From NCBI GenBank assembly GCA_022841345.1, contig JALHRR010000028.1, positions 1-64,000 of the forward strand: a DNA stretch of 64,000 nucleotides. Direction: 5' to 3'. Below the pieces are notes generated by a model that did not search any database, had not been told where the DNA came from, and worked only from the letters and a program-made list of their open reading frames with translations. Positions 24,836-33,310 of the stretch are shown piece after piece. Positions within the stretch are counted from its first letter, which is position 1. Each line of letters begins with the position of its first letter. Source of the stretch: Saprospiraceae bacterium. Lineage in GTDB: Bacteria; Bacteroidota; Bacteroidia; Chitinophagales; Saprospiraceae. The position numbers and the translations under genes are program-made.

Positions 24836-26326
24836 ATGGAGCCTAATAAAATCCCACCTTTAAAAAAAGCATTAATCCCCATTATATTCCTGATTCTGAT
24901 GTTGAGTTTTAATGTCATCTATGTATACGGTGACGATTCAATATCCGGGTCCAATCAAATGATTCTGATATTGTCCGGAGCAGTAGCTGCCATTGTAGGG
25001 TACACGGAAGGGTATACATGGAAGTCGATCATTTTTGGGATCGTACAAAGTATAGGTTCGACAGTTCCGGCAATGATTATTTTATTATTAATTGGAGCAC
25101 TGGCTGGTACCTGGCTGATAAGTGGAGTGGTACCGGCGATGATTTATTATGGATTACAAATTCTCAATCCGGCTGTCTTTTTGGTAGCCACATGTATAAT
25201 ATGTTCTGTAGTCTCTGTAGCCACGGGTAGTTCCTGGTCTACAGTAGCAACAGTGGGGATAGCCTTGTTTGGAATTGGAAAAACACTAGGGTTTTCTGAA
25301 CCAATAATTGCAGGGGCGATTATTTCCGGAGCATATTTTGGTGATAAAATTTCGCCCTTGTCAGATACAACCAATCTTGCTCCTGCCATGGCTGGCACTG
25401 ATTTGTTTACGCATATTCGTTATATGACTTACACTACTATCCCTAGTTATATTATTACTTTGATCATATTTGTATTTTTTGGATTAGGCCATGAAGGACA
25501 GGGCAATCCGGCACTTATTGGGGATGTATTGACAGCAATTGAAGCAAATTTCAATATACATTTGGGCTTGTTTATTGTTCCTGCATTGGTAGTTTTTCTC
25601 ATTCTCAGAAAAACACCAGCTATTCCGGCATTGCTGGCCGGAGCACTTCTGGGAGGAGTTTTCGCCATCATTTTTCAACCTGATCTGATCAGAACACTGG
25701 GAGGAGAAGCGGGATCCTTTGCGGTGGTGGCATATAAAGTGGTCATGGATTCCATGACAGTATCCACTTCCATCCCTACTGAGAATGAATTATTGGCGAG
25801 TCTTTTAGGAGCAAAAGGAATGAGCGGGATGCTCGGGACCATTTGGCTCATCATTGCAGCCATGATATTTGGGGGAATTATGGAATCCTGTGGCTTCCTC
25901 AAATCGATAACAAATGCGTTTATCAGCATGGCAAAATCTACCGCTTCCCTCATTGGCACTACCGCCGCTACTTGTATTTCAATAAATATTCTGGCTTCTG
26001 ATCAGTATCTGTCCATCGTGGTTCCCGGAAGGATGTATGCTCAAGTTTACAGAGAGCGCGGATTAAAACCTGAGAATCTGAGTCGCACTCTTGAAGATGC
26101 AGGAACTGTAACTAGTGTGCTTGTTCCCTGGAATACTTGCGGAGCATATCAATCAGGTGTATTGGGTGTGGCTACTCTGGCGTATTTGCCGTTCTGTTTT
26201 TTCAATCTAATCAGTCCGGTTATGACATTCATTTTTGCTGTGTTTCAAATTCGAATAGCCAGATACACAGAAGAAGAGCGGGCAATAATTGCTGCTGAAG
26301 ATGCAGTCATTCCTGCCGGAGAATGA
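24836..26326 (+). CDS. nhaC: Na+/H+ antiporter of the NhaC family
   Basis: About 496 residues and 11-12 hydrophobic segments, consistent with NhaC. Recognisable parts are TGSSWSTVATVGIAL, ISGAYFGDKISPLSDTTNLA, and VPWNTCGAYQSGVLGV near the C-terminus. The last two are NhaC signature regions. It should exchange sodium for protons at the inner membrane. The frame opens with a TTG at 24806, but the ATG at 24836 (MEPNKIPPLKKALIP) is the better start. The 321-bp upstream gap holds a weak -7-like TTAATTTG at 24773. Confidence 0.9.
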   Translation: MEPNKIPPLKKALIPIIFLILMLSFNVIYVYGDDSISGSNQMILILSGAVAAIVGYTEGYTWKSIIFGIVQSIGSTVPAMIILLLIGALAGTWLISGVVPAMIYYGLQILNPAVFLVATCIICSVVSVATGSSWSTVATVGIALFGIGKTLGFSEPIIAGAIISGAYFGDKISPLSDTTNLAPAMAGTDLFTHIRYMTYTTIPSYIITLIIFVFFGLGHEGQGNPALIGDVLTAIEANFNIHLGLFIVPALVVFLILRKTPAIPALLAGALLGGVFAIIFQPDLIRTLGGEAGSFAVVAYKVVMDSMTVSTSIPTENELLASLLGAKGMSGMLGTIWLIIAAMIFGGIMESCGFLKSITNAFISMAKSTASLIGTTAATCISINILASDQYLSIVVPGRMYAQVYRERGLKPENLSRTLEDAGTVTSVLVPWNTCGAYQSGVLGVATLAYLPFCFFNLISPVMTFIFAVFQIRIARYTEEERAIIAAEDAVIPAGE

Positions 26327-26367
26327 TCATTTTTTAGCCGATAGCTATTTTCTTAAAAGTACTTGGT

Positions 26368-26375
26368 TAATTTTG
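26368..26375 (+). promoter_or_regulatory. -7 element of the YebC-family gene
   Basis: TAATTTTG, 23 nt upstream of the ATG at 26399. It supports that start over the longer frame from 26363, whose first codons overlap this element. Confidence 0.45.
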
Positions 26376-26398
26376 CAGCACAAAAAAAAGAAGGTTTC

Positions 26399-27106
26399 AT
26401 GGGAAGAGCATTTGAAAAGAGAAAACATAAGATGTTTGCCAGGTATGATAAAATGGCAAAAGCATTTACCAGAATTGGAAAAGATATTGCGATAGCTGTT
26501 AAATCTGGCGGGCCTCATCCTGAATACAATTCCCGCCTGAGAGCAGCTGTGCAAAATGCACGCGGAGTGAATATGCCCAAGGATAGAATCGAGGCTGCTA
26601 TCAAACGCGCCTTTGCTAAAGACAGCAAAGACTTTGAAGAATTAACTTATGAAGGCTATGCCGCTCATGGAATAGCTTTGATCGTAGAATGTGCAACAGA
26701 CAACCCCACCAGGACTATTGCAAACATTAGAATGCATTTCAACAAAAATAACGGTTCACTGGGAACTTCCGGTTCTGTTCAGTTTATGTTTGAAAGACGT
26801 GGAATATTCAAACTGGATTCAACAAAAGTGAATCTGGATGACATCGAGCTGGATCTCATTGATGCCGGCGCAGTAGATATTGAGCAGGAAGATGGCGTAA
26901 TTACCGTTTATGCCGATTTCAATGAATTTGGTTCCATGCAAAAGTATCTGGAGGATCAGTCCATCGATCCCATCAGTTCAGAAATTAGCTACCTGCCGAT
27001 GACGACCAAAGAACTGGATGATTCACAGATTGATGATGTATTGGAATTGATCGAAGCCCTGGAAGCAGATGATGATGTGCAAAGGGTATCGCACAATCTG
27101 GCCTGA
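26399..27106 (+). CDS. YebC/PmpR-family protein (TACO1-like)
   Basis: About 235 residues with the family N-terminus MGRAFEKRKHKMFARYDKMAK. It continues with NSRLRAAVQNARGVNMPKDRIEAAIKRA, YEGYAAHGIALIVECATDN and GSLGTSGSVQFMFERRGIF (each quoted in part). YebC proteins were described as transcription regulators; recent work links the family to relieving ribosome stalling at proline stretches. The N-terminus lacks the SKWAxIKHKK form and matches the shorter variant common in Bacteroidota. Its stop directly abuts the stop of the convergent gene. Confidence 0.92.
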   Translation: MGRAFEKRKHKMFARYDKMAKAFTRIGKDIAIAVKSGGPHPEYNSRLRAAVQNARGVNMPKDRIEAAIKRAFAKDSKDFEELTYEGYAAHGIALIVECATDNPTRTIANIRMHFNKNNGSLGTSGSVQFMFERRGIFKLDSTKVNLDDIELDLIDAGAVDIEQEDGVITVYADFNEFGSMQKYLEDQSIDPISSEISYLPMTTKELDDSQIDDVLELIEALEADDDVQRVSHNLA

Positions 27107-27835
27107 TCACTTGAAATAATATCTCAGGACAATTCCAAAATAATCTCCTTTTAATCTCAGAATTGTATAAGGCTCTTCAGGGGCTCCATTGCGGAGTGTG
27201 AGTCTTGTCAGCATTTGATGCGTCAGTGCAATGTTATAAATAGCTCCCAGGTAAAAAGTCCCGTCGTTTTTTGTACGGTAATCGACTCCGACCAGTGTAG
27301 CGGATGAAGGGCGGAAAGCTGCAACTTTTAATGACAGTGCATCCATCTCATTTGTTCCGGACAACAAATCTGTAGGTACATATTGAATTGGAAACCCGGT
27401 ACTTAGATTTAAAAAGATCTGGTCGCTCATTCTAAGATAATAAGAAACCAAAACCGGGATTTCATACATGGTAGTCCTTATATTCATGGAGCTGACATTG
27501 CCATCCAAAATCGCTTCAGCCCGGAAATTTCTTCTAAGCATATTGATTCCAGTATGCAAGTATAGTTGTTTTGTAAGCCGCAATTTTGCCAGTGCACCAA
27601 AGGAGTATCCATTTTGGGGTATTAGATTAAATGTAACATCCTCATAGAATCCTGTTGTAGTTCTTGCCCTGAATAAATCGCTCGCAAAAATAGTATTGAA
27701 TTGAACCCCAACTGTAACAATTGGATCCAAACCGGTTCCCACTTCCCTGTCAGTCTGAGCATTTGAGAATACTGATCCCAGGAATAAAGATGAAATTAAT
27801 ATGTATTTGCTATTGGAAAATAAAAATCTGTTCAT
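27107..27835 (-). CDS. PorT-like outer-membrane beta-barrel protein
   Basis: About 242 residues. The start at 27835 gives MNRFLFSNSKYILISSLFLG and a signal peptide ending VFSNAQ; the longer frame adds nine unlikely residues. The mature protein is a series of amphipathic strands ending in YFGIVLRYYFK, which suits an eight-stranded barrel of the PorT/OMP_b-brl type. The family is structural, so function cannot be assigned. Confidence 0.65.
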   Translation of the reverse strand: MNRFLFSNSKYILISSLFLGSVFSNAQTDREVGTGLDPIVTVGVQFNTIFASDLFRARTTTGFYEDVTFNLIPQNGYSFGALAKLRLTKQLYLHTGINMLRRNFRAEAILDGNVSSMNIRTTMYEIPVLVSYYLRMSDQIFLNLSTGFPIQYVPTDLLSGTNEMDALSLKVAAFRPSSATLVGVDYRTKNDGTFYLGAIYNIALTHQMLTRLTLRNGAPEEPYTILRLKGDYFGIVLRYYFK

Positions 27836-27949
27836 ATGCCGTATAACGATGAGAAATGTCAATTCGTTTATATGAATTGCAGTTCAAAGGTCTAAAAAAT
27901 AAATAATAGATGGGAATCCAGACAATTAAATGCATTTCTTATCTGAGAA

Positions 27950-28510
27950 TTATGTTTGTAAAATATGCCTGAAATTTTGATCCATCAGGAAATATGCCAT
28001 CAAAGCGCTAATCGTGTGAGGATGATTTATCCTGCCGGATTGAATCGCAGGGATAATTTCTTCTGCAGTTAGTAAAACTATTTCCAGATCCTCTGCATCA
28101 TCCATTTTGGTAGGATCTGTCAGATTAGCTCCTTCTGCTATCCAATGGTGGACATAACAATCCAGATACACGGGATTGGAGGGCACACTTGATATGAACT
28201 TCCATCTGGGTGCAGTATAACCTGTCTCTTCTACAAGTTCACGCTTTGCTGAAAGCAGCTGATCTTCACCTTCCTCCATCAATCCTCCCGGAACTTCCAG
28301 CGTATATTCATTGGTGCCAAATCTGAACTGTCTGACAAACAAAAACCGGCCATCCTCCATTATGGTAATAACATTGCAGGCATCAGGCCCACTTAGACGT
28401 ACTATTTTGACTTCCTTGTTATTCCGGGGATTTATGAGATACTCAAATGAGGCATCAAATAATTTCAAATCAATTGAAGGATCTTTTCTCAGGCTTTTCC
28501 AATGAGACAT
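27950..28510 (-). CDS. NUDIX hydrolase (ADP-ribose pyrophosphatase-like)
   Basis: 186 residues with a perfect Nudix box GX5EX7REUXEEXGU: GLMEEGE, seven residues, RELVEETGY at about 100-122. The upstream region with RFLFVRQFRFGTNEYTLEVP resembles ADP-ribose and sugar-nucleotide pyrophosphatases (NUDT5/NudF type). It is divergent from the DUF4442 gene with 76 bp between starts. The substrate is inferred by resemblance only. Confidence 0.88.
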   Translation of the reverse strand: MSHWKSLRKDPSIDLKLFDASFEYLINPRNNKEVKIVRLSGPDACNVITIMEDGRFLFVRQFRFGTNEYTLEVPGGLMEEGEDQLLSAKRELVEETGYTAPRWKFISSVPSNPVYLDCYVHHWIAEGANLTDPTKMDDAEDLEIVLLTAEEIIPAIQSGRINHPHTISALMAYFLMDQNFRHILQT

Positions 28511-28586
28511 GAAAGGGTGATTTAAATTTTATGAGCCGGCAAAATAAGTTCTTATCACGGTGTTACAAAAGCATTCGTAATTTTAC

Positions 28587-29117
28587 ATGATGAAACTCAG
28601 AAAGATTGCCAAAAGAATTCTAGGTACCGGTCATAAGACATTCGGTATTCTGATGGGTTTGTATCCTGCCTTTATATTTTTTGGTGTCAAAGTCAGGTTC
28701 AGTAAGGATTTCTTAAATGCAACATTACATTTGCCTGTTCGCTGGTATTTCAGGAATGGACATGGGACAATTTTTGGAGGTGCCATTCTTGCGGCTTCTG
28801 ACCCATTTCCTGCCATCATGTTTTCAAAAAATTTGCCATGGGCACTCACATGGACCCGGGGACATGAGGTAGAATTCCTAAAACCCGGAAAAAAACGATT
28901 ACGCGGAATCGTAAAACTCACTATTGAAGAGATTGAAGAGGCGAGAGATTACCTGATGCTTCACGGAAATTTCAGAAAAACCTACCATTATCATTTTTTG
29001 GATGAATCAGATGAAATTATAGCAATTGTTCATAGCACTGTGCACATGCGTAATCCCCGGCATTCCCGGTATACGTCGAAAAGAAATGCAAATACGCCAT
29101 CAATCCCTGAAAAGTGA
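28587..29117 (+). CDS. DUF4442 hotdog-fold protein, thioesterase-like
   Basis: 176 residues. The pattern RNGHGTIFGGAILAASDPFP, followed by WTRGHEVEFLKPGKKRLRG, matches DUF4442, a hotdog-fold family related to PaaI-type acyl-CoA thioesterases. The usual catalytic Asp/Glu is not certain, so activity is unproven. ATG codons occur at 28587 and 28590 and either could be used. The next gene starts 45 bp downstream but has its own promoter element. Confidence 0.75.
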   Translation: MMKLRKIAKRILGTGHKTFGILMGLYPAFIFFGVKVRFSKDFLNATLHLPVRWYFRNGHGTIFGGAILAASDPFPAIMFSKNLPWALTWTRGHEVEFLKPGKKRLRGIVKLTIEEIEEARDYLMLHGNFRKTYHYHFLDESDEIIAIVHSTVHMRNPRHSRYTSKRNANTPSIPEK

Positions 29118-29125
29118 TAAATTTG
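29118..29125 (+). promoter_or_regulatory. -7 element of the DUF2911 gene
   Basis: TAAATTTG fits TAnnTTTG and lies 36 nt before the ATG at 29162. No -33 TTG is seen at standard spacing. Confidence 0.45.
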
Positions 29126-29161
29126 CAGTTCTATTTTTTCACAGAAACCAATTAACACAAA

Positions 29162-30001
29162 ATGAAGAACTTATTTACATGTTGTTTGATTACACTGACT
29201 TGCTTTAGCGGATTTTCTGCTTTGGCTCAGTCAATTAAATCTCCGGCTGCGAGTCCTATGCAGACTATTCGTCAGGATTTTGCACTCTCTTCTATTGAAA
29301 TCAACTATTCACGCCCGGCTAAAAAAGGTCGTGCAATTTTCGGAGATCTTGTTCCTTATGGCAAATTATGGAGAACGGGAGCAAACGGTGTTTCCAAAAT
29401 TAAATTCGGGGAAGATGTCACAGTTGGTGGTGTTGCCGTACCTGCAGGAGAATATGCTATTTATACCATTCCAAACAAAGACTCATGGGAAGTGATTCTG
29501 AATAAAGGATTAACCAATTGGGGAGTGGATGGGTACAAAGAAACTGATGATGTGGCAAGATTCAAAGTGAAGCCTGAAATGACAGCCTTGTCATATGAAA
29601 GCTTTACATTCCTTATTGATGGTGTGCTGAGTGAAGATGCAAATGTGTCAATGGCCTGGGACAAAACAATGGTCACCTTTTCAGTGAAAGCAAGTATCAA
29701 GGACAAAATCTTTGCACAGATCGAAGACGTAATGACGAAAGACAAAAGACCTTACTATCAATCTGCAAGTTACTACTACGAAAACGATAAAGACTTAAAG
29801 CAAGCTCTTGCATGGGTGGACAAAGCAATCGAACAATATCCTGAAGCTTATTGGGTAGTTCACCTGAAAGCAAAAATACAGGCTAAACTGGGCGATAAAA
29901 AAGGCGCTAAAGCAACTGCTGAAGAATCCATTAAATTAGCCCAAAAAGAAGGCAATCAGGATTATGTGGCTTTGAATCTAAAGTTAATTGATTCTCTGTA
30001 A
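29162..30001 (+). CDS. DUF2911 exported protein with TPR-like tail
   Basis: 279 residues. A signal peptide (about 1-22, ending SALAQ) precedes the DUF2911 domain. Its signature is SSIEINYSRPAKKGRAIFGD, then VPYGKLWRTGANGVSKI and VPAGEYAIYTIPNK. The C-terminal 90 residues (YYENDKDLKQALAWVDKAIE, HLKAKIQAKLGDKKGAKATA) look like one or two TPR hairpins. DUF2911 is common in Bacteroidota with unknown function. An intrinsic terminator follows. Confidence 0.85.
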   Translation: MKNLFTCCLITLTCFSGFSALAQSIKSPAASPMQTIRQDFALSSIEINYSRPAKKGRAIFGDLVPYGKLWRTGANGVSKIKFGEDVTVGGVAVPAGEYAIYTIPNKDSWEVILNKGLTNWGVDGYKETDDVARFKVKPEMTALSYESFTFLIDGVLSEDANVSMAWDKTMVTFSVKASIKDKIFAQIEDVMTKDKRPYYQSASYYYENDKDLKQALAWVDKAIEQYPEAYWVVHLKAKIQAKLGDKKGAKATAEESIKLAQKEGNQDYVALNLKLIDSL

Positions 30002-30023
30002 CTGCAACTTCTGTTGTTGGCAT

Positions 30024-30058
30024 AAAAAAAGGCGCTGTCTGATGACAGCGCTTTTTTT
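30024..30058 (+). terminator. Intrinsic terminator after DUF2911
   Basis: Stem GCGCTGTC/GACAGCGC (30032-30039/30044-30051) with a TGAT loop is flanked by seven A and followed by seven T. The A-tract makes it usable from both sides, so it may also end the convergent peroxidase transcript. Confidence 0.9.
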
Positions 30059-30104
30059 ATTATATTTTAATGAGATGCACCTTGCACTTTTGATGACTAA
30101 TGAA

Positions 30105-31424
30105 TTAATTGCAATTCATATCAAACTTAGAAAGATCATCATTATTTGGAAAACAAAGACCGGAAATCACCTGGGTCGGCACATACCTTTGAAGATTAGG
30201 ATCTCTGAGCCCGTCTCTCAGGAATGCAACCAAATCTGCCTTCTCCTCATCCGTCATTCCCAAAGGCCTGAAATATGGTGATATTTGCCCCCCCGGTACA
30301 CGTCCGTTTTCGGCGATTCCATTGTTAAAATATTCCACGACCTCTTCCAGACTGCCTTTGCTGGCACCATGGAAATAGGGTCCACCATCACCTAAGTTAT
30401 ATAACTGAGGCACACGGAATTTGTAATAATCTTCTTCTCTGCCTGTGAATCCGCCTCTGCCTAAATTTCTTCTGTCATTAAGATCCGTTTTCAAACCTCC
30501 ATTCTCAAACAAATCTTTCACACCCAAAGCGTGGAAAGTATTTGAACCCAGATTGGCTTCATTATGGCAATTTACGCAACCGAGTTTACCAAAGAATAGA
30601 AGCGCACCTCTCTTTTGCTGATCAGTCATTGCGTCCGTGTCACCTTTTATCCATCTCTGAAATGGAGCCTGGTCTGTCAATAAAGCTCTTAAATATGCTG
30701 AAATAGCAAAACTTGCAGTCTTGCGTGTGTATCGTTCAGAAACTGGTACATCGCCAAATGCCTTGTCAAACATATCCTTATACCCATATGTCTCGACCAG
30801 TTCTTTTGTGTATAATAATCGATGGACTTTCAATCCTTCAATATTCTGTCCTTCCAGGTTTCCAAGGCGCTCGTGATTGATGGCGGTACCGGGATCAAAT
30901 ACTCCCCACATCTGTTCGGTTCCTTCATTTGCCTTATCAGAACCAAAGGACCCATTCCACATAGAGTTGCTTACAAATGCTACATTCAATACACTAAGTG
31001 GTCGGGCACCCTGAGCATCGATTTCATTTTCTTCATAAATAGGAAGCTTAATCCTCGATTCTCCGTGTGAACCAAATCCATACCCTCCGTCAGCAATTCC
31101 TTGTTTGCGTCCCGGTCTGAAGCCGGCGGATGGGATGTGACATGATCCGCAGGAAAAGGTTTGCAATCCCTGATAATGAGCGGCCTCTACTCCAAATACC
31201 GGTTCAAAGAACAACAATTTACCCAAATCAATTTTTTCCTGGCTTATTGGATTTGCGTCCGATTGAGGAATCTTGCTAAATTCAGTGGGAGCAGGTAATT
31301 CAAATTTGTGCTTATCTCCCAACAATCGCTCCAGTTCTTTATCCATGGGATCATATAAAGGATCGAATGTACAAGCTGCAATCAATGCAAATAAAAATAT
31401 GCCTGATAGTATTCTTAGTTTCAT
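30105..31424 (-). CDS. Di-haem cytochrome c peroxidase family lipoprotein
   Basis: 439 residues. The signal IFLFALIAAC has a lipobox, so it is probably lipid-anchored in the periplasm. Two haem c sites are visible: CGSCH (SCGSCHIPSAGF) and CVNCH (LGCVNCHNEANLG). The segments FRVPQLYNLGDGGPYFHGAS and EEVVEYFNNG are typical of the CCP/MauG superfamily. Members reduce peroxide with electrons from c-type cytochromes or oxidise protein side chains. The first domain has an insertion (about 115-165) compared with short CCPs. Which reaction it performs is undetermined. Confidence 0.88.
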   Translation of the reverse strand: MKLRILSGIFLFALIAACTFDPLYDPMDKELERLLGDKHKFELPAPTEFSKIPQSDANPISQEKIDLGKLLFFEPVFGVEAAHYQGLQTFSCGSCHIPSAGFRPGRKQGIADGGYGFGSHGESRIKLPIYEENEIDAQGARPLSVLNVAFVSNSMWNGSFGSDKANEGTEQMWGVFDPGTAINHERLGNLEGQNIEGLKVHRLLYTKELVETYGYKDMFDKAFGDVPVSERYTRKTASFAISAYLRALLTDQAPFQRWIKGDTDAMTDQQKRGALLFFGKLGCVNCHNEANLGSNTFHALGVKDLFENGGLKTDLNDRRNLGRGGFTGREEDYYKFRVPQLYNLGDGGPYFHGASKGSLEEVVEYFNNGIAENGRVPGGQISPYFRPLGMTDEEKADLVAFLRDGLRDPNLQRYVPTQVISGLCFPNNDDLSKFDMNCN

Positions 31425-31818
31425 CTCTATTGAGTTTTTTCGAATCGCAAATATAACAATAATTTACACATTATAAAATAATGTAATGTGTAATTTTAGT
31501 ATCTGCGAAATACATTTTAAGGTTCATGAGTAAGTTATCACATCTATTAACGTAAGTGTGGATGTAAATCTATGGAAACCATCGATAGAAGTTTACTCCT
31601 ACTTACTTAACAGCTCATAAAAATGATTGAAGCAGGTCTTTTCAAACTTAAAGGCACTTGTTTATATCAAAGGGAAAGCTGACTAAAGTCCATTCTTACA
31701 ATTAATGTACAGGTGCCGGGAGAAGGATTCTGGGAAAATGTAGTGCTGCAGGAAGAAAATGGTGTAATAATAAGTGATGAGTGATGGGGTTGGGATAGGG
31801 GGGGGAAGTAGTGTTAAG
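31425..31818. other. Gene-free stretch, G-rich towards the transposase
   Basis: 394 bp. CAAATATA at 31448-31455 is a minus-strand -7 element for the peroxidase. From about 31710 the plus strand becomes G-rich and C-poor, with an 8-nt G run at 31798-31805 a few bases from the transposase stop. The left end of the insertion sequence probably lies here, but I cannot fix its inverted repeat. Confidence 0.5.
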
Positions 31819-32832
31819 TTATGTTATGATAATTGTACTTTCTATGATTTTCCTTTGAATCCAGTCTTTCGCTCCACTTTCAATAAGACACAGAAAAATG
31901 GTGTGCCTGATTTTATCCATCCTCATCTTGATTCTTTCTTTATAGTGGTACCAGTTCAGGTAGTTCTGCAAATACTTAGTCGCGACACCATGAAATGGTA
32001 AAAGAAATTGCTTAATCGATTGCTGATGCATGTCGACAAGCCGCAGATTGATGTAATTCTTTTTTCTGGGCCTTTTACGCTTGGGCACTTTTAGATATTC
32101 GATATTTTTTTCATCAATCAAAAAATTGAAAGCATCATTTTCCTGTGAAATCAGTAAGGACCCTTCCCGAATTCTTCCCTCCAGTGCCTTCTTTATTTGT
32201 TCGGAGTGAGGCTTCTCAGCACCAATTATTCTGCTAGTAGTAGCGATTTCTGACCTGCTGGAAGCCAGGAGAACTGTGATAGTCTCTGGCAAGGTTACAG
32301 TGGATTCCCCGTCGTGTTCTGCTTGTGTATGCTTTGATTTTCTCTGCCCTTTCAAATTTCTTGACATTTGGAAATCATCAGTTTCAATAATGCCGGACAA
32401 TTCTTCAAGCATTATCCCTGAGATGGATGCCAGCAATCTATGCCTCCATCTAAAGCTTGTCTGAATAGTGATTCCCAGTTCCTGGGCAGCTTTCCGAATA
32501 GTATAACCTCTCTCAAATGCCAGGACATATTTTTGCCAGAGCTCTCGTTTATGCAAACCTGCCAGACTCGTTCCATGAGTAGCCATCCAATATTTATGGC
32601 ATGATATGCAATAATAGCGCTGTATTGACTTGATTCTGGCGCGTTTGATAGTATGGGAGCTTTCGCAATGCACACAAGCAGGAGCTTTAATTTGGGCTGA
32701 CTCAAGTTCATTGACAACCTGGTTGAATCTCCCCTCATGATGATCCCACTGGTCTGCCAGTAAATAAAGTAATCTCTCCTGCTCATCAATTGACAAGCTG
32801 CTAAATTCTTGAAGGATGTTTTTAGTATTCAT
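31819..32832 (-). mobile_element. IS1595-type (ISXO2-like) transposase
   Basis: 337 residues from the ATG at 32832 (MNTKNILQEFSSLSIDEQ); a longer frame to 32907 adds a poor N-terminus. A zinc-ribbon CVHC...CISC is followed by HKYWMATHGTSLAGLHKREL and a helix-turn-helix IRKAAQELGITIQTSFRWRHRL. A DDE domain begins IIETDDFQMSR. The C-terminal NLRLVDMHQQSIKQFLLPF and GVATKYLQNYLNWYHY are ISXO2-type signatures. The frame is intact. The second catalytic region (SQENDAFNF) departs from the usual TDG form. Terminal inverted repeats were not found by eye, so the full element is not delimited. Confidence 0.85.
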
Positions 32833-33310
32833 AGAGTAAAAATAAGATACAAATATCAAAACATAAAAATAAATTCTCCTTCTTCTTACCCCTTTCTCAT
32901 CTCCCACCTAATTCCACCTTCAAAGTCTCCTCCTACCCAAGCTCGCTCTTTAATATCACTCCCTCCTATCCAGACACAAATCCAGTCTTAACATGCACCC
33001 CACTTACCACTCAATCTAATCCGCCAAATCAAATACAAACTCCTGCTACCGAACCTACCAAAATTTATTTCTTCTATACCAACGTATCCTCCAGTCTCAC
33101 TCCCACTTTTAATCAATCAAAAACTTAACTCCTGCCCCATTTTTGCCATCACTTTTCAGATTTAAATTCTTATACTACCTTATTACCTAAATTCTGTGGT
33201 TATCTCTTACTTTCCATTCCTCAAAAAAAAAGTCACTTTTTGTAACATAAAACTCCCTCCAAATGTCTTTAAATCATTAATTCATATTACAAACAAACTC
33301 ATCAACTTTA
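32833..33310. other. Strongly G-depleted intergenic stretch
   Basis: About 478 bp between the transposase and the ABC exporter. On the plus strand G is about 5 percent from roughly 32880 to 33190, mirroring the C-poor left flank of the transposase. No gene is recognised. The promoter of the exporter should be here but is not evident. Confidence 0.55.
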
